A DNA stretch of 64,000 nucleotides, from positions 62,001 to 126,000 of the forward strand of contig NZ_KE384527.1 of the NCBI RefSeq assembly GCF_000426465.1, in the 5' to 3' direction. Position 1 is the stretch's first letter. The number at the start of each line of letters is the position of its first letter. The translations under genes and the position numbers were made by a program. Below the pieces are notes generated by a model. The model searched no databases, was not told where the DNA came from, and saw only the letters and a program-made list of their open reading frames with translations. Below, in pieces: positions 39,752 through 46,742 of this stretch. This DNA comes from Epilithonimonas caeni DSM 17710. Its GTDB lineage: Bacteria; Bacteroidota; Bacteroidia; Flavobacteriales; Weeksellaceae.

Positions 39752-42449
39752 CTTTGCCTTATTTGCAGTTGTCATACTCTATCTCGCTCTTCTTTTCCTC
39801 GTGGCTCACAGTGCGGAAAAAAAGAAGAGCAAGATTTGGGTGAACAATCCTTACATCTATGCATTGTCACTGGCTGTTTATTGTACTGCATGGACTTATT
39901 ACGGAAGCATCGGCGTTGCTGTGAATGACGGTCTGGATTACCTTCCGATCTATGTTGGTCCTATTATCATTATTCCGGCATGGATTTATATCAACAGAAA
40001 AATCATCCGAATCGCCAGAATCAACAAAGTCAGCAGTATCGCGGATTTTATTTCTTTGCGTTACGGAAACAGTCGTTCGTTCGGAGCGATAATCACTTTG
40101 GTTTGTATTTTCGGGATTATTCCTTACATCGGGCTTCAGATCAAAGCGATATCAGAAACGTTTCATTTGGTTACACAAACACCAATTTCGAAAGATTTGT
40201 TTACAGACAACGCCACTTATGTTGTTATTTTACTGGCACTTTTTTCGTCTTATTATGGTACGCGTTACGTGGATGCATCAGAAAAAAGATTAGGAATAAT
40301 TTCTGCCGTAGCATTGGAAAGTTTTTTGAAATTAATTTTCCTAATTGTTCTCGGAATCTTCGTAACATTTTTTGTTTTTGACGGATTTTCCGACATCTAT
40401 GAAAAAGCAAGTCAGTTTCAAGACTTCAAAGCTAAAAATACATTTTCAGGATTGGAAGGAAGCATCAACTGGATAATTCTTTGTTTAATTTCAGCTTCGG
40501 CAATTTTCCTTTTGCCGAGACAATTTCACACAACAATCGTTGAAAACAGACAGGAAAAACATTTGAAAACAGCGATTTGGTTTTTCCCGCTTTATCTTTT
40601 GATTTTTAATGTTTTTGTATTTCCGATTGCTTGGGGCGGACGAATTATTTTTGATGGACATTCGGTGAATCCTGAGTTTTATTCAATTTTGATTCCACAG
40701 CATTTCGGTAATCAATTGATTACGGTTTTGGTTTTTCTTGGCGGATTGAGTTCATCCATTTCGATGGTTATTATTTCGAGTATTACTTTATCGATTATGC
40801 TTTCCAACAACCTCATCATTCCTTATGGTTGGCTGGATAAATTCAAATCTGATAATGATGTAAAAAACACCAAAAACATTACAAATATTAGGAAAGTCAG
40901 TATTTTCATCCTGATTGTAACTGCTTTTATTTTTTATAAATTTTTCATTTTACAGAACAGTTTATATTCTGTCGGATTGATTTCTTTCGTCGTAATTTCC
41001 CAGTTGGGACCTTCATTTTTCGGAGCAATTTTCTGGAGACGGGGAAGTTATAAAGGTGCAGTTTTCGGTTTGATTGGCGGTTTGATCATCTGCTATTTCG
41101 GTTTGATTATTCCGCAGTATTACTTTTCTTACAATCAGGAATTCAAAGGTTTTTTGAGGGAAATGTATAATTCGTTCAGCTTTTTCAACATTCCTTATCT
41201 GGATAGTATTTCACAAGTTTTCTTTTGGTCGATTTTGGTTAATATGATTTTGTTTACAGTGATTTCTGTAAGTCAAAAAGGAGATTATCGGGAACGGAAT
41301 TTTGCCGAAATCTATGTGGATGTTGACAGATACATTCAAAATCACGAAAATGCTTTTATCTGGAGAGGTAAAGCTTACGTTTCTGACATACGGAATATCC
41401 TGGTCAAATTCCTTGGCGAAAAGAAAACCGAACAGGCACTGCGGATTTTCAACCTCAAATACAACATCGATACCCGAACGGAAACTGCTGATGCGAGATT
41501 TATTAAGTTCTCTGAGAATCTTTTATCGGGAAGAATCGGAACGGCTTCTGCCAAAATCCTGATTGAAGGTGTGACTTATGAAGATAAAATATCTCTTAAG
41601 GAAGTTTTGGAAATCCTTGAAGAATCCAAAGAAAATATCAGCCTTAATAAAAAACTGACGGAACAAAGTCGGGAATTAAGACAACTTTCCGAAGAGCTTA
41701 GCTCTGCCAATGAAAACCTCATCTTCAAAGATAAGCAGAAAGATGATTTCCTGGATTCTGTTGCACACGAATTGAGAACTCCGATTACTGCAATCCGTTC
41801 TGCCGGCGAGATTTTGGCGGATGATGATGATATTCCGCAGGACATCAAGAAAGAATTCCTTAATAATATTATTACAGAATCTGATAGATTAAACGAAATC
41901 ATCAATGACATTCTTTATCTCGATAAGCTTGAACACGGCGAAATCGCTTTGAATATCGAAACAAATGATATTATTGAAACCTACCAAAAAGCGCTGAACC
42001 CAATCAGTCATCTTATACACCAAAAGAGTATCCATCTCAGTGAAGTCAATCTTTTGACAAAAACTCAATTTGAATATGATGAAGCAAGGCTGATTCAGGT
42101 TTTTCAGAATATTTTGGGTAATGCCCTTAAGTTTACGGATATACAGGGAACAATTCAGGCGAAATTTCAGGAGAAAGGTAATCAACTTGTAATTTCGATT
42201 TTCAATACAGGAAAACAAATTCCGGAAGATGATTTGAATCTGATATTTGATAAGTTTTATCAATCCAGAAATCAAAACATCAGAAAACCTTTGGGAAGTG
42301 GATTGGGATTGGCGATTTGCAGAAAAATAATGGAAGCGCACCAAGGAAGCATATCAGCAAAAAATATGGAAATCGGCGTGGAATTTCAGATGATATTAAA
42401 AAGTGACAGTGGAGAACCCGAAGGGTTCAACTTGAATAGCCATAGTTGA
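39744..42449 (+). CDS. CrbS/CbrA-like sensor kinase: SSS symporter, STAC, HisKA, HATPase
   Basis: From the ATG at 39744 the product is 901 residues. Residues 1 to about 520 are a sodium:solute symporter fold (A-W-T-Y-Y-G-S-I-G-V-A, S-S-I-A-D-F-I-S-L-R-Y-G, G-L-S-S-S-I-S-M-V). A STAC domain follows (A-F-I-W-R-G-K-A-Y-V-S-D-I and K-F-L-G-E-K). Then a coiled coil, HisKA with H675 in S-V-A-H-E-L-R-T-P, and HATPase (N-I-L-G-N-A-L-K-F-T, G-S-G-L-G-L-A-I). Proteins of this layout (CrbS, CbrA) control acetate or carbon use. The last 11 residues (E891-S901) are encoded by REP element B rather than by family sequence. The receiver gene lies beyond an inserted transposase. Confidence 0.93.
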   Translation: MNSFALFAVVILYLALLFLVAHSAEKKKSKIWVNNPYIYALSLAVYCTAWTYYGSIGVAVNDGLDYLPIYVGPIIIIPAWIYINRKIIRIARINKVSSIADFISLRYGNSRSFGAIITLVCIFGIIPYIGLQIKAISETFHLVTQTPISKDLFTDNATYVVILLALFSSYYGTRYVDASEKRLGIISAVALESFLKLIFLIVLGIFVTFFVFDGFSDIYEKASQFQDFKAKNTFSGLEGSINWIILCLISASAIFLLPRQFHTTIVENRQEKHLKTAIWFFPLYLLIFNVFVFPIAWGGRIIFDGHSVNPEFYSILIPQHFGNQLITVLVFLGGLSSSISMVIISSITLSIMLSNNLIIPYGWLDKFKSDNDVKNTKNITNIRKVSIFILIVTAFIFYKFFILQNSLYSVGLISFVVISQLGPSFFGAIFWRRGSYKGAVFGLIGGLIICYFGLIIPQYYFSYNQEFKGFLREMYNSFSFFNIPYLDSISQVFFWSILVNMILFTVISVSQKGDYRERNFAEIYVDVDRYIQNHENAFIWRGKAYVSDIRNILVKFLGEKKTEQALRIFNLKYNIDTRTETADARFIKFSENLLSGRIGTASAKILIEGVTYEDKISLKEVLEILEESKENISLNKKLTEQSRELRQLSEELSSANENLIFKDKQKDDFLDSVAHELRTPITAIRSAGEILADDDDIPQDIKKEFLNNIITESDRLNEIINDILYLDKLEHGEIALNIETNDIIETYQKALNPISHLIHQKSIHLSEVNLLTKTQFEYDEARLIQVFQNILGNALKFTDIQGTIQAKFQEKGNQLVISIFNTGKQIPEDDLNLIFDKFYQSRNQNIRKPLGSGLGLAICRKIMEAHQGSISAKNMEIGVEFQMILKSDSGEPEGFNLNSHS

Positions 42450-42527
42450 AACCTATGGAAAACAAATCAAAACAAAAATACCGAACCCGAAGGGTTCAAC
42501 AACAATAGCCTCGGGTAAAACCCGTGG
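42414..42527. repeat. REP element copy B, inside and after the kinase 3' end
   Basis: Four hairpins with 3-base loops: GAACCCGAAGGGTTC (42414-42428), CCATAGTTGAAACCTATGG (42440-42458), GAACCCGAAGGGTTC (42483-42497) and CCTCGGGTAAAACCCGTGG (42509-42527). The first lies inside the kinase reading frame. The order is the reverse of copy C, so the two enclose the transposase as inverted repeats. Confidence 0.88.
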
Positions 42528-42551
42528 TGCAATATTAAAAACAAAACACAA

Positions 42552-42998
42552 ATGGGAACTTTTAGACAAATCTATTATCATATTGTTTTCGCAACAAAAC
42601 ATCGGAAACCAACAATCAACGAGAAAAATGAATCAGAACTTTATAAATATATCTGGGGAATTATTAAAAATAAAAAATGTCAATTATACAGAATCAACGG
42701 GATGCCAGAACACGTTCATATCTTTTGTGACCTTCATCCAAGCATCAATCTAAGCGATTTGGTAAAAGATATAAAAGTCGCAACAAATATTTGGATAAAG
42801 CAATCAGGATTATTTCCTGAGTTTGTTGGTTGGCAAGATAGTTATGGTGCATTTACATATTCGGTTAGAGAAAAAGACATGGTAATTAATTATATTAAAA
42901 ATCAAAAAGAACATCATAGGAAACAAACATTCGAAGATGAATTTAGAAGATTATTAAATGAACACGGAATTGAATTTGATGAGAAATATTTGTTTTGA
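42552..42998 (+). CDS. REP-associated tyrosine transposase (Y1/HUH, IS200-like)
   Basis: The 148-residue product has the HUH motif H54-V55-H56 (N-G-M-P-E-H-V-H-I-F) and the catalytic Tyr114 in N-Y-I-K-N-Q-K-E-H-H. These belong to single-strand DNA transposases of the IS200/RAYT group. No tnpB is present. Flanking hairpins of one family on both sides (copies B and C), plus a third copy 9 kb away, favour a RAYT that mobilises REP elements. It seems intact and could be active. Confidence 0.9.
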   Translation: MGTFRQIYYHIVFATKHRKPTINEKNESELYKYIWGIIKNKKCQLYRINGMPEHVHIFCDLHPSINLSDLVKDIKVATNIWIKQSGLFPEFVGWQDSYGAFTYSVREKDMVINYIKNQKEHHRKQTFEDEFRRLLNEHGIEFDEKYLF

Positions 42999-43010
42999 AT
43001 TAATAGAATT

Positions 43011-43094
43011 CAACCCGTTTCACGGGTTGGCAAACGTTCCATTAATGAACCATAGGTTTCACCTACGGCTATTCAAATTGAACCCTTCGGGTTC
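43011..43094. repeat. REP element copy C, between transposase and response regulator
   Basis: Three triloop hairpins: CAACCCGTTTCACGGGTTG (43011-43029, 8-bp perfect stem), CCATAGGTTTCACCTACGG (43050-43068) and GAACCCTTCGGGTTC (43080-43094). It starts 12 bases after the transposase stop and ends 17 bases before the response-regulator ATG, so it forms that gene's leader. Confidence 0.88.
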
Positions 43095-43111
43095 TCCAAA
43101 AATAATTAAGA

Positions 43112-43474
43112 ATGAAAAAAATATTAATAGCAGACGACGAACACAAGATCCTGATGTCTTTGGAATACAGTTTCAGGAAACAAGGTTATGAAGTTTTTAT
43201 CGCACGAGACGGAACCGAAGTTTTAGAATTATTGAAAACCATAACCCCGGATGTGATCCTACTCGATATCATGATGCCAAATCTTGACGGTTACAGTACA
43301 TTGAATGAAATTAAGACTATGGAAAGCCTCAACCACACCAAAGTGATTTTCCTGAGTGCAAAAACCAACCCGAAAGACATCGAAAAAGGATTGGAATCGG
43401 GCGCCGATGCTTACGTGACAAAACCTTATTCAATTAAAAAGTTGATTCAACAGATCGAGGAAATGCTGGGTTAA
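43112..43474 (+). CDS. Receiver-only response regulator
   Basis: The 120-residue product is a single CheY-like receiver: D8, D9 for Mg, phospho-acceptor D52 in V-I-L-L-D-I-M-M-P, S82 and K104 in V-T-K-P. No output domain follows. By position it is the partner of the SSS-STAC kinase, from which it has been separated by the RAYT unit. In the CrbS/CrbR systems of Proteobacteria the regulator has a LuxR-type HTH and activates acs. Here the output must go through another protein. Confidence 0.92.
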   Translation: MKKILIADDEHKILMSLEYSFRKQGYEVFIARDGTEVLELLKTITPDVILLDIMMPNLDGYSTLNEIKTMESLNHTKVIFLSAKTNPKDIEKGLESGADAYVTKPYSIKKLIQQIEEMLG

Positions 43475-43517
43475 AGGCTCAAGAGACAAGGCAAAGTAAA
43501 AAGATAAAAATTCAAAA

Positions 43518-43536
43518 GGCTTCGAGAACCTCTGCC
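43518..43536. repeat. CTGAGGYTCTCGAAG motif, upstream of acs
   Basis: GGCTTCGAGAACCTCTGCC is the reverse-complement form of the motif at 45534-45552 (GGCTGAGGCTCTCGAAGCC) with two differences. The two copies bracket acs in opposite orientation. Confidence 0.6.
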
Positions 43537-43586
43537 CGACAAATTATAGTTAAGTAATAAAGATTTTAAAATTAAAAATCAATAAT

Positions 43587-45494
43587 ATGAGAAATTATCA
43601 CATCCAGAATTTACAGGATTATTTCAAGGAGTACAAAAAATCGATCAAAAATCCCAAGAAGTTTTGGGATAAAATTGCGGATGAGAATTTTGTGTGGTAC
43701 CAGCGCTGGTCCAAGGTCGTAGATTACAATATGGAGGAAGCCAATATCAAGTGGTTCAAAAATGCCAAACTTAACATTACCAAAAACTGCCTGGACAGAC
43801 ATCTATCTGTAAGGGGTGATAAAACCGCCATTATCTGGGAACCAAACGACCCGAAAGAAGAAGCACAGCACATCAGCTTCAACGAACTCTACGAAAGAGT
43901 CAATAAAACTGCGAATGTCCTTCTTGAAATGGGAATCCAGAAAGGCGACAGAGTCTGCATCTATCTTCCTATGATTCCGGAACTGGCCGTTACAATGTTG
44001 GCTTGTGCCAAATTAGGAGCGGTCCACTCCGTAATATTTGCAGGATTTTCCGCTTCGGCTGTGGCATCGAGGGTGAATGACTGTGGTGCAAAAATGGTCA
44101 TCACCTCAGACGGAAGTTACAGAGGGAACAAAGTTCTTGACCTAAAAAGCATCGTGGATGAAGCTTTGGAAAAAACGCCAACCGTAGAAAGTGTTTTGGT
44201 TGTCAAAAGAACGCACAACGATGTGAAGATGAAGGAAGGGCGAGACCACTGGATGTCGGAGTATTACGACAAGGCCTCTGCAGATTTCGTAACCGTTATT
44301 ATGGATGCAGAAGATCCATTGTTCATTCTTTATACATCCGGCTCCACGGGAAAACCGAAGGGAATGCTTCACACTTGTGCAGGGTATATGGTCTACACGG
44401 CCTATACTTTCAAAAACGTATTTAATTATAAGGAAAATGATATCTATTGGTGTACGGCAGATATCGGGTGGATCACAGGACACTCGTACATTCTTTACGG
44501 ACCATTATTGAACGGCGCGACAACCGTTATTTTTGAAGGAATCCCGACCTACCCTGATGCGGGAAGATTCTGGGAAGTGATTGAAAAGCATAAAGTAACC
44601 CAGTTCTACACGGCGCCGACTGCCATCCGCTCCTTAGCCAAAGAAAGTGTTGAATGGGTAGAAAAGCACGACCTTAGTTCTTTGAAAGTGATCGGTTCCG
44701 TTGGTGAGCCTATCAATGATGAAGCCTGGCATTGGTACAATGACCATGTCGGAAAGAAGAAATGCCCGATTGTAGATACCTGGTGGCAAACCGAAACCGG
44801 CGGGATCCTGATCTCTCCGATTCCTTTTGTAACGCCTACAAAACCAACCTACGCAACTTTACCTTTACCTGGGATACAGCCTGTTTTGATGGACGAAAAA
44901 CGAAATGAGATCACAGGAAATCAAGTAACGGGGAATCTTTGTATCCGTTTTCCCTGGCCGGGAATAGCCAGAACGATCTGGGGAGACCATCAGCGTTATA
45001 AGGAAACCTACTTCTCAGCTTTCCCTGGGAAATATTTCACTGGTGACGGCGCTTTGAGAGATGAAGTGGGCTATTACAGGATCACTGGACGTGTGGATGA
45101 TGTGATAATCGTGTCCGGGCACAATCTGGGGACAGCACCAATAGAAGACAGTATCAACGAGCACCCTGCAGTGGCAGAATCTGCAATTGTCGGTTACCCG
45201 CACGATATCAAAGGAAGCGCATTGTATGGTTTTGTGATCCTGAAAGAATCCGGTGAAGACCGAAACAAAGAGAACCTGGCAAAAGAGATCAACCAATTGA
45301 TATCCGAACAGATCGGACCAATTGCAAAGCTTGACAAGATCCAGTTTGTATCCGGGTTACCGAAGACGCGTTCCGGGAAGATCATGCGCAGAATCCTGAG
45401 AAAGATCGCAGAAGGCGATTTCAGTAATTTTGGAGATACCTCTACACTGCTGAACCCTGAGATCGTGGATGAGATCAAGGATGAGAGAATTTAG
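43587..45494 (+). CDS. acs: Acetyl-CoA synthetase
   Basis: The 635-residue length is normal for AMP-forming acetyl-CoA synthetase. Visible motifs: Y-T-S-G-S-T-G-K-P-K-G (P-loop A3), W-W-Q-T-E-T-G-G (A5), Y-F-T-G-D-G-A (A7) and the catalytic Lys in K-T-R-S-G-K-I-M-R-R-I-L-R-K (A10). It activates acetate with ATP and CoA. Acs is often switched off by acetylation of that Lys. It ends the transport/sensing/activation block that begins at the porin. Confidence 0.97.
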   Translation: MRNYHIQNLQDYFKEYKKSIKNPKKFWDKIADENFVWYQRWSKVVDYNMEEANIKWFKNAKLNITKNCLDRHLSVRGDKTAIIWEPNDPKEEAQHISFNELYERVNKTANVLLEMGIQKGDRVCIYLPMIPELAVTMLACAKLGAVHSVIFAGFSASAVASRVNDCGAKMVITSDGSYRGNKVLDLKSIVDEALEKTPTVESVLVVKRTHNDVKMKEGRDHWMSEYYDKASADFVTVIMDAEDPLFILYTSGSTGKPKGMLHTCAGYMVYTAYTFKNVFNYKENDIYWCTADIGWITGHSYILYGPLLNGATTVIFEGIPTYPDAGRFWEVIEKHKVTQFYTAPTAIRSLAKESVEWVEKHDLSSLKVIGSVGEPINDEAWHWYNDHVGKKKCPIVDTWWQTETGGILISPIPFVTPTKPTYATLPLPGIQPVLMDEKRNEITGNQVTGNLCIRFPWPGIARTIWGDHQRYKETYFSAFPGKYFTGDGALRDEVGYYRITGRVDDVIIVSGHNLGTAPIEDSINEHPAVAESAIVGYPHDIKGSALYGFVILKESGEDRNKENLAKEINQLISEQIGPIAKLDKIQFVSGLPKTRSGKIMRRILRKIAEGDFSNFGDTSTLLNPEIVDEIKDERI

Positions 45495-45533
45495 GTTAAT
45501 TATAAATCATTAATAATTAGTTGAGGGGTGTCT

Positions 45534-45552
45534 GGCTGAGGCTCTCGAAGCC
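45534..45552. repeat. CTGAGGYTCTCGAAG motif, downstream of acs
   Basis: GGCTGAGGCTCTCGAAGCC lies 40 bases after the acs stop. Related copies are at 43518-43536 and 32625-32645. Confidence 0.6.
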
Positions 45553-45593
45553 GTTATAAAAAGATCAATCCTTTAGACCTTAAACTATAAAGC

Positions 45594-45621
45594 AAAAGCC
45601 ACCTGAACTTGGGTGGCTTTT
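45594..45621 (+). terminator. acs terminator
   Basis: AAAAGCCACC (45594-45603) pairs with GGTGGCTTTT (45612-45621). It is a strong 10-bp stem with a T-run as part of the stem end, 100 bases after acs. Confidence 0.85.
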
Positions 45622-45651
45622 GTCATTTTGTCAGTTGATTTTGGGTGGCTA

Positions 45652-45684
45652 TCGGTATAGGGTCGGTATACGCATTCTATACGC
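45652..45684. repeat. Three tandem 11-bp units
   Basis: TCGGTATAGGG, TCGGTATACGC and ATTCTATACGC follow each other directly. TCGGTATA recurs at 11-bp spacing (45652, 45663) and so does TATACGC (45667, 45678). The units lie just after the stop of the minus-strand gene at 45702, facing the acs terminator. Confidence 0.55.
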
Positions 45685-45701
45685 TAAGCTTGTTTTAGTT
45701 T

Positions 45702-46265
45702 TTAAAGCGTTTGGGTCATTTCTGTCACATTGGCAGGGTTGTCGGTTGCCTTAATTGTGATCTTATCCCCTGCAAGATCTTTGTTACCTTCTGTTGCTGT
45801 ATAGATCCACTCGAAGCCGGAATCTACCGCTGAACCCTCTTCTACCAGACTGCCATCTTCATTTTCTATTGTTACAGTGACCGCTTTTACTGCAAAATCA
45901 TCCAGTACCTTTATTCTAATGACATCTCCTTTTTCACCTGTATAACCAGACAGGTCTATGCTTTCTATGTCCGGTGCCTTCAGGAGATCGGCAACCGCTA
46001 CATTATATATACTGATGCCTTTGGATGCGTCTGCTGCGGCAGAGTACATTTGGTTTTGATCCGGATCTTTCATAACCGATTTGGCGTAGAGGGTCGCTTT
46101 TTGGAATTTGCGCTGATGCTCTTTCTGATTCTCTGTATAATCTCCGACTCTTTCTCTTGGTGCTCTGGAGACAATGGTTTTGCCGTTTCTCTGGCTGAAG
46201 ACGATCAGGTCGCCTACTTTGCCACTAAGCCCATGTGTGATGATGTTATTTTTACTTTCTGCCAT
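45702..46265 (-). CDS. Uncharacterised protein with G-K-V-G-D N-terminus and Ig-like C-terminus
   Basis: From the ATG at 46265 (M-A-E-S-K-N-N-I) the product is 187 residues with no signal peptide. The N-terminus H-G-L-S-G-K-V-G-D-L-I-V-F-S-Q-R-N-G-K resembles DUF6266-like proteins (G-x-x-G-K-x-G-N-x-V). The last 85 residues look like an Ig-like beta domain (V-K-A-V-T-V-T-I-E-N-E-D-G-S-L). In locus 1 the DUF4469 protein occupies a comparable niche as a non-exported helical-plus-beta protein. The function is unknown. Confidence 0.65.
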   Translation of the reverse strand: MAESKNNIITHGLSGKVGDLIVFSQRNGKTIVSRAPRERVGDYTENQKEHQRKFQKATLYAKSVMKDPDQNQMYSAAADASKGISIYNVAVADLLKAPDIESIDLSGYTGEKGDVIRIKVLDDFAVKAVTVTIENEDGSLVEEGSAVDSGFEWIYTATEGNKDLAGDKITIKATDNPANVTEMTQTL

Positions 46266-46364
46266 CGTTTGTGATTTTAAAGGATTAATAAAATATTTGA
46301 AATCGTATCTAGTTAAATAATCAATTTTGATTATTAAATCGTAAATCCGCAATATCTTTCATGT

Positions 46365-46607
46365 TTAAGTAAGGATCAGTTCTTTCTTAATCTCTGTAAA
46401 TGGTGCAAAAACATCATTATCCGGTAATGATATTACAATATCAACTATGGATTGTATAGACTGGTAGTCCTTAGTATCTAAATCTATAAGGGACTGAAGT
46501 TCTTTCATTTTTAGACGTTGCCCTTTTAAGTTATTTAAAATCGCAGAAATTGAATCCAGAAAACCATCTAAGTTTTTTATCCGAACTGATTGTACTTGCT
46601 TATCCAT
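46365..46607 (-). CDS. Small helical protein (cassette 2), paralogue of 11128-11337
   Basis: This 80-residue soluble helical protein has a core of IQSIVDIVISLP preceded by L-I-D-L-D. These align without gaps to the 69-residue protein of locus 1. It lies after a terminator that closes the QVGIN gene. The function is unknown. Confidence 0.6.
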   Translation of the reverse strand: MDKQVQSVRIKNLDGFLDSISAILNNLKGQRLKMKELQSLIDLDTKDYQSIQSIVDIVISLPDNDVFAPFTEIKKELILT

Positions 46608-46640
46608 CTGTAAAGTGTTGCTTTAGGAAATTACTATTCC

Positions 46641-46684
46641 AAAAAAATTACAGATGCGGGATATTTCTACCCCGCGCTCTGTAA
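46641..46684 (-). terminator. Strong terminator after the QVGIN gene of locus 2
   Basis: Read on the minus strand, TTACAGA-GCG-CGGGG pairs with CCCGCA-TCTGTAA around a short loop and is followed by seven T. On the plus strand the arms are 46648-46660 and 46670-46684. Confidence 0.85.
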
Positions 46685-46742
46685 CGGCTTGCTTGATCAG
46701 GCTTCCGATATGGATGTTTTAAAATCCATTTATTAATTGAAA

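Noticed and set aside
42552-42998. Plain IS200 element
   Set aside because: Not fully excluded, but the tandem hairpin arrays on both sides and the orphan array at 33630-33713 fit a RAYT/REP family better than one IS200 copy.
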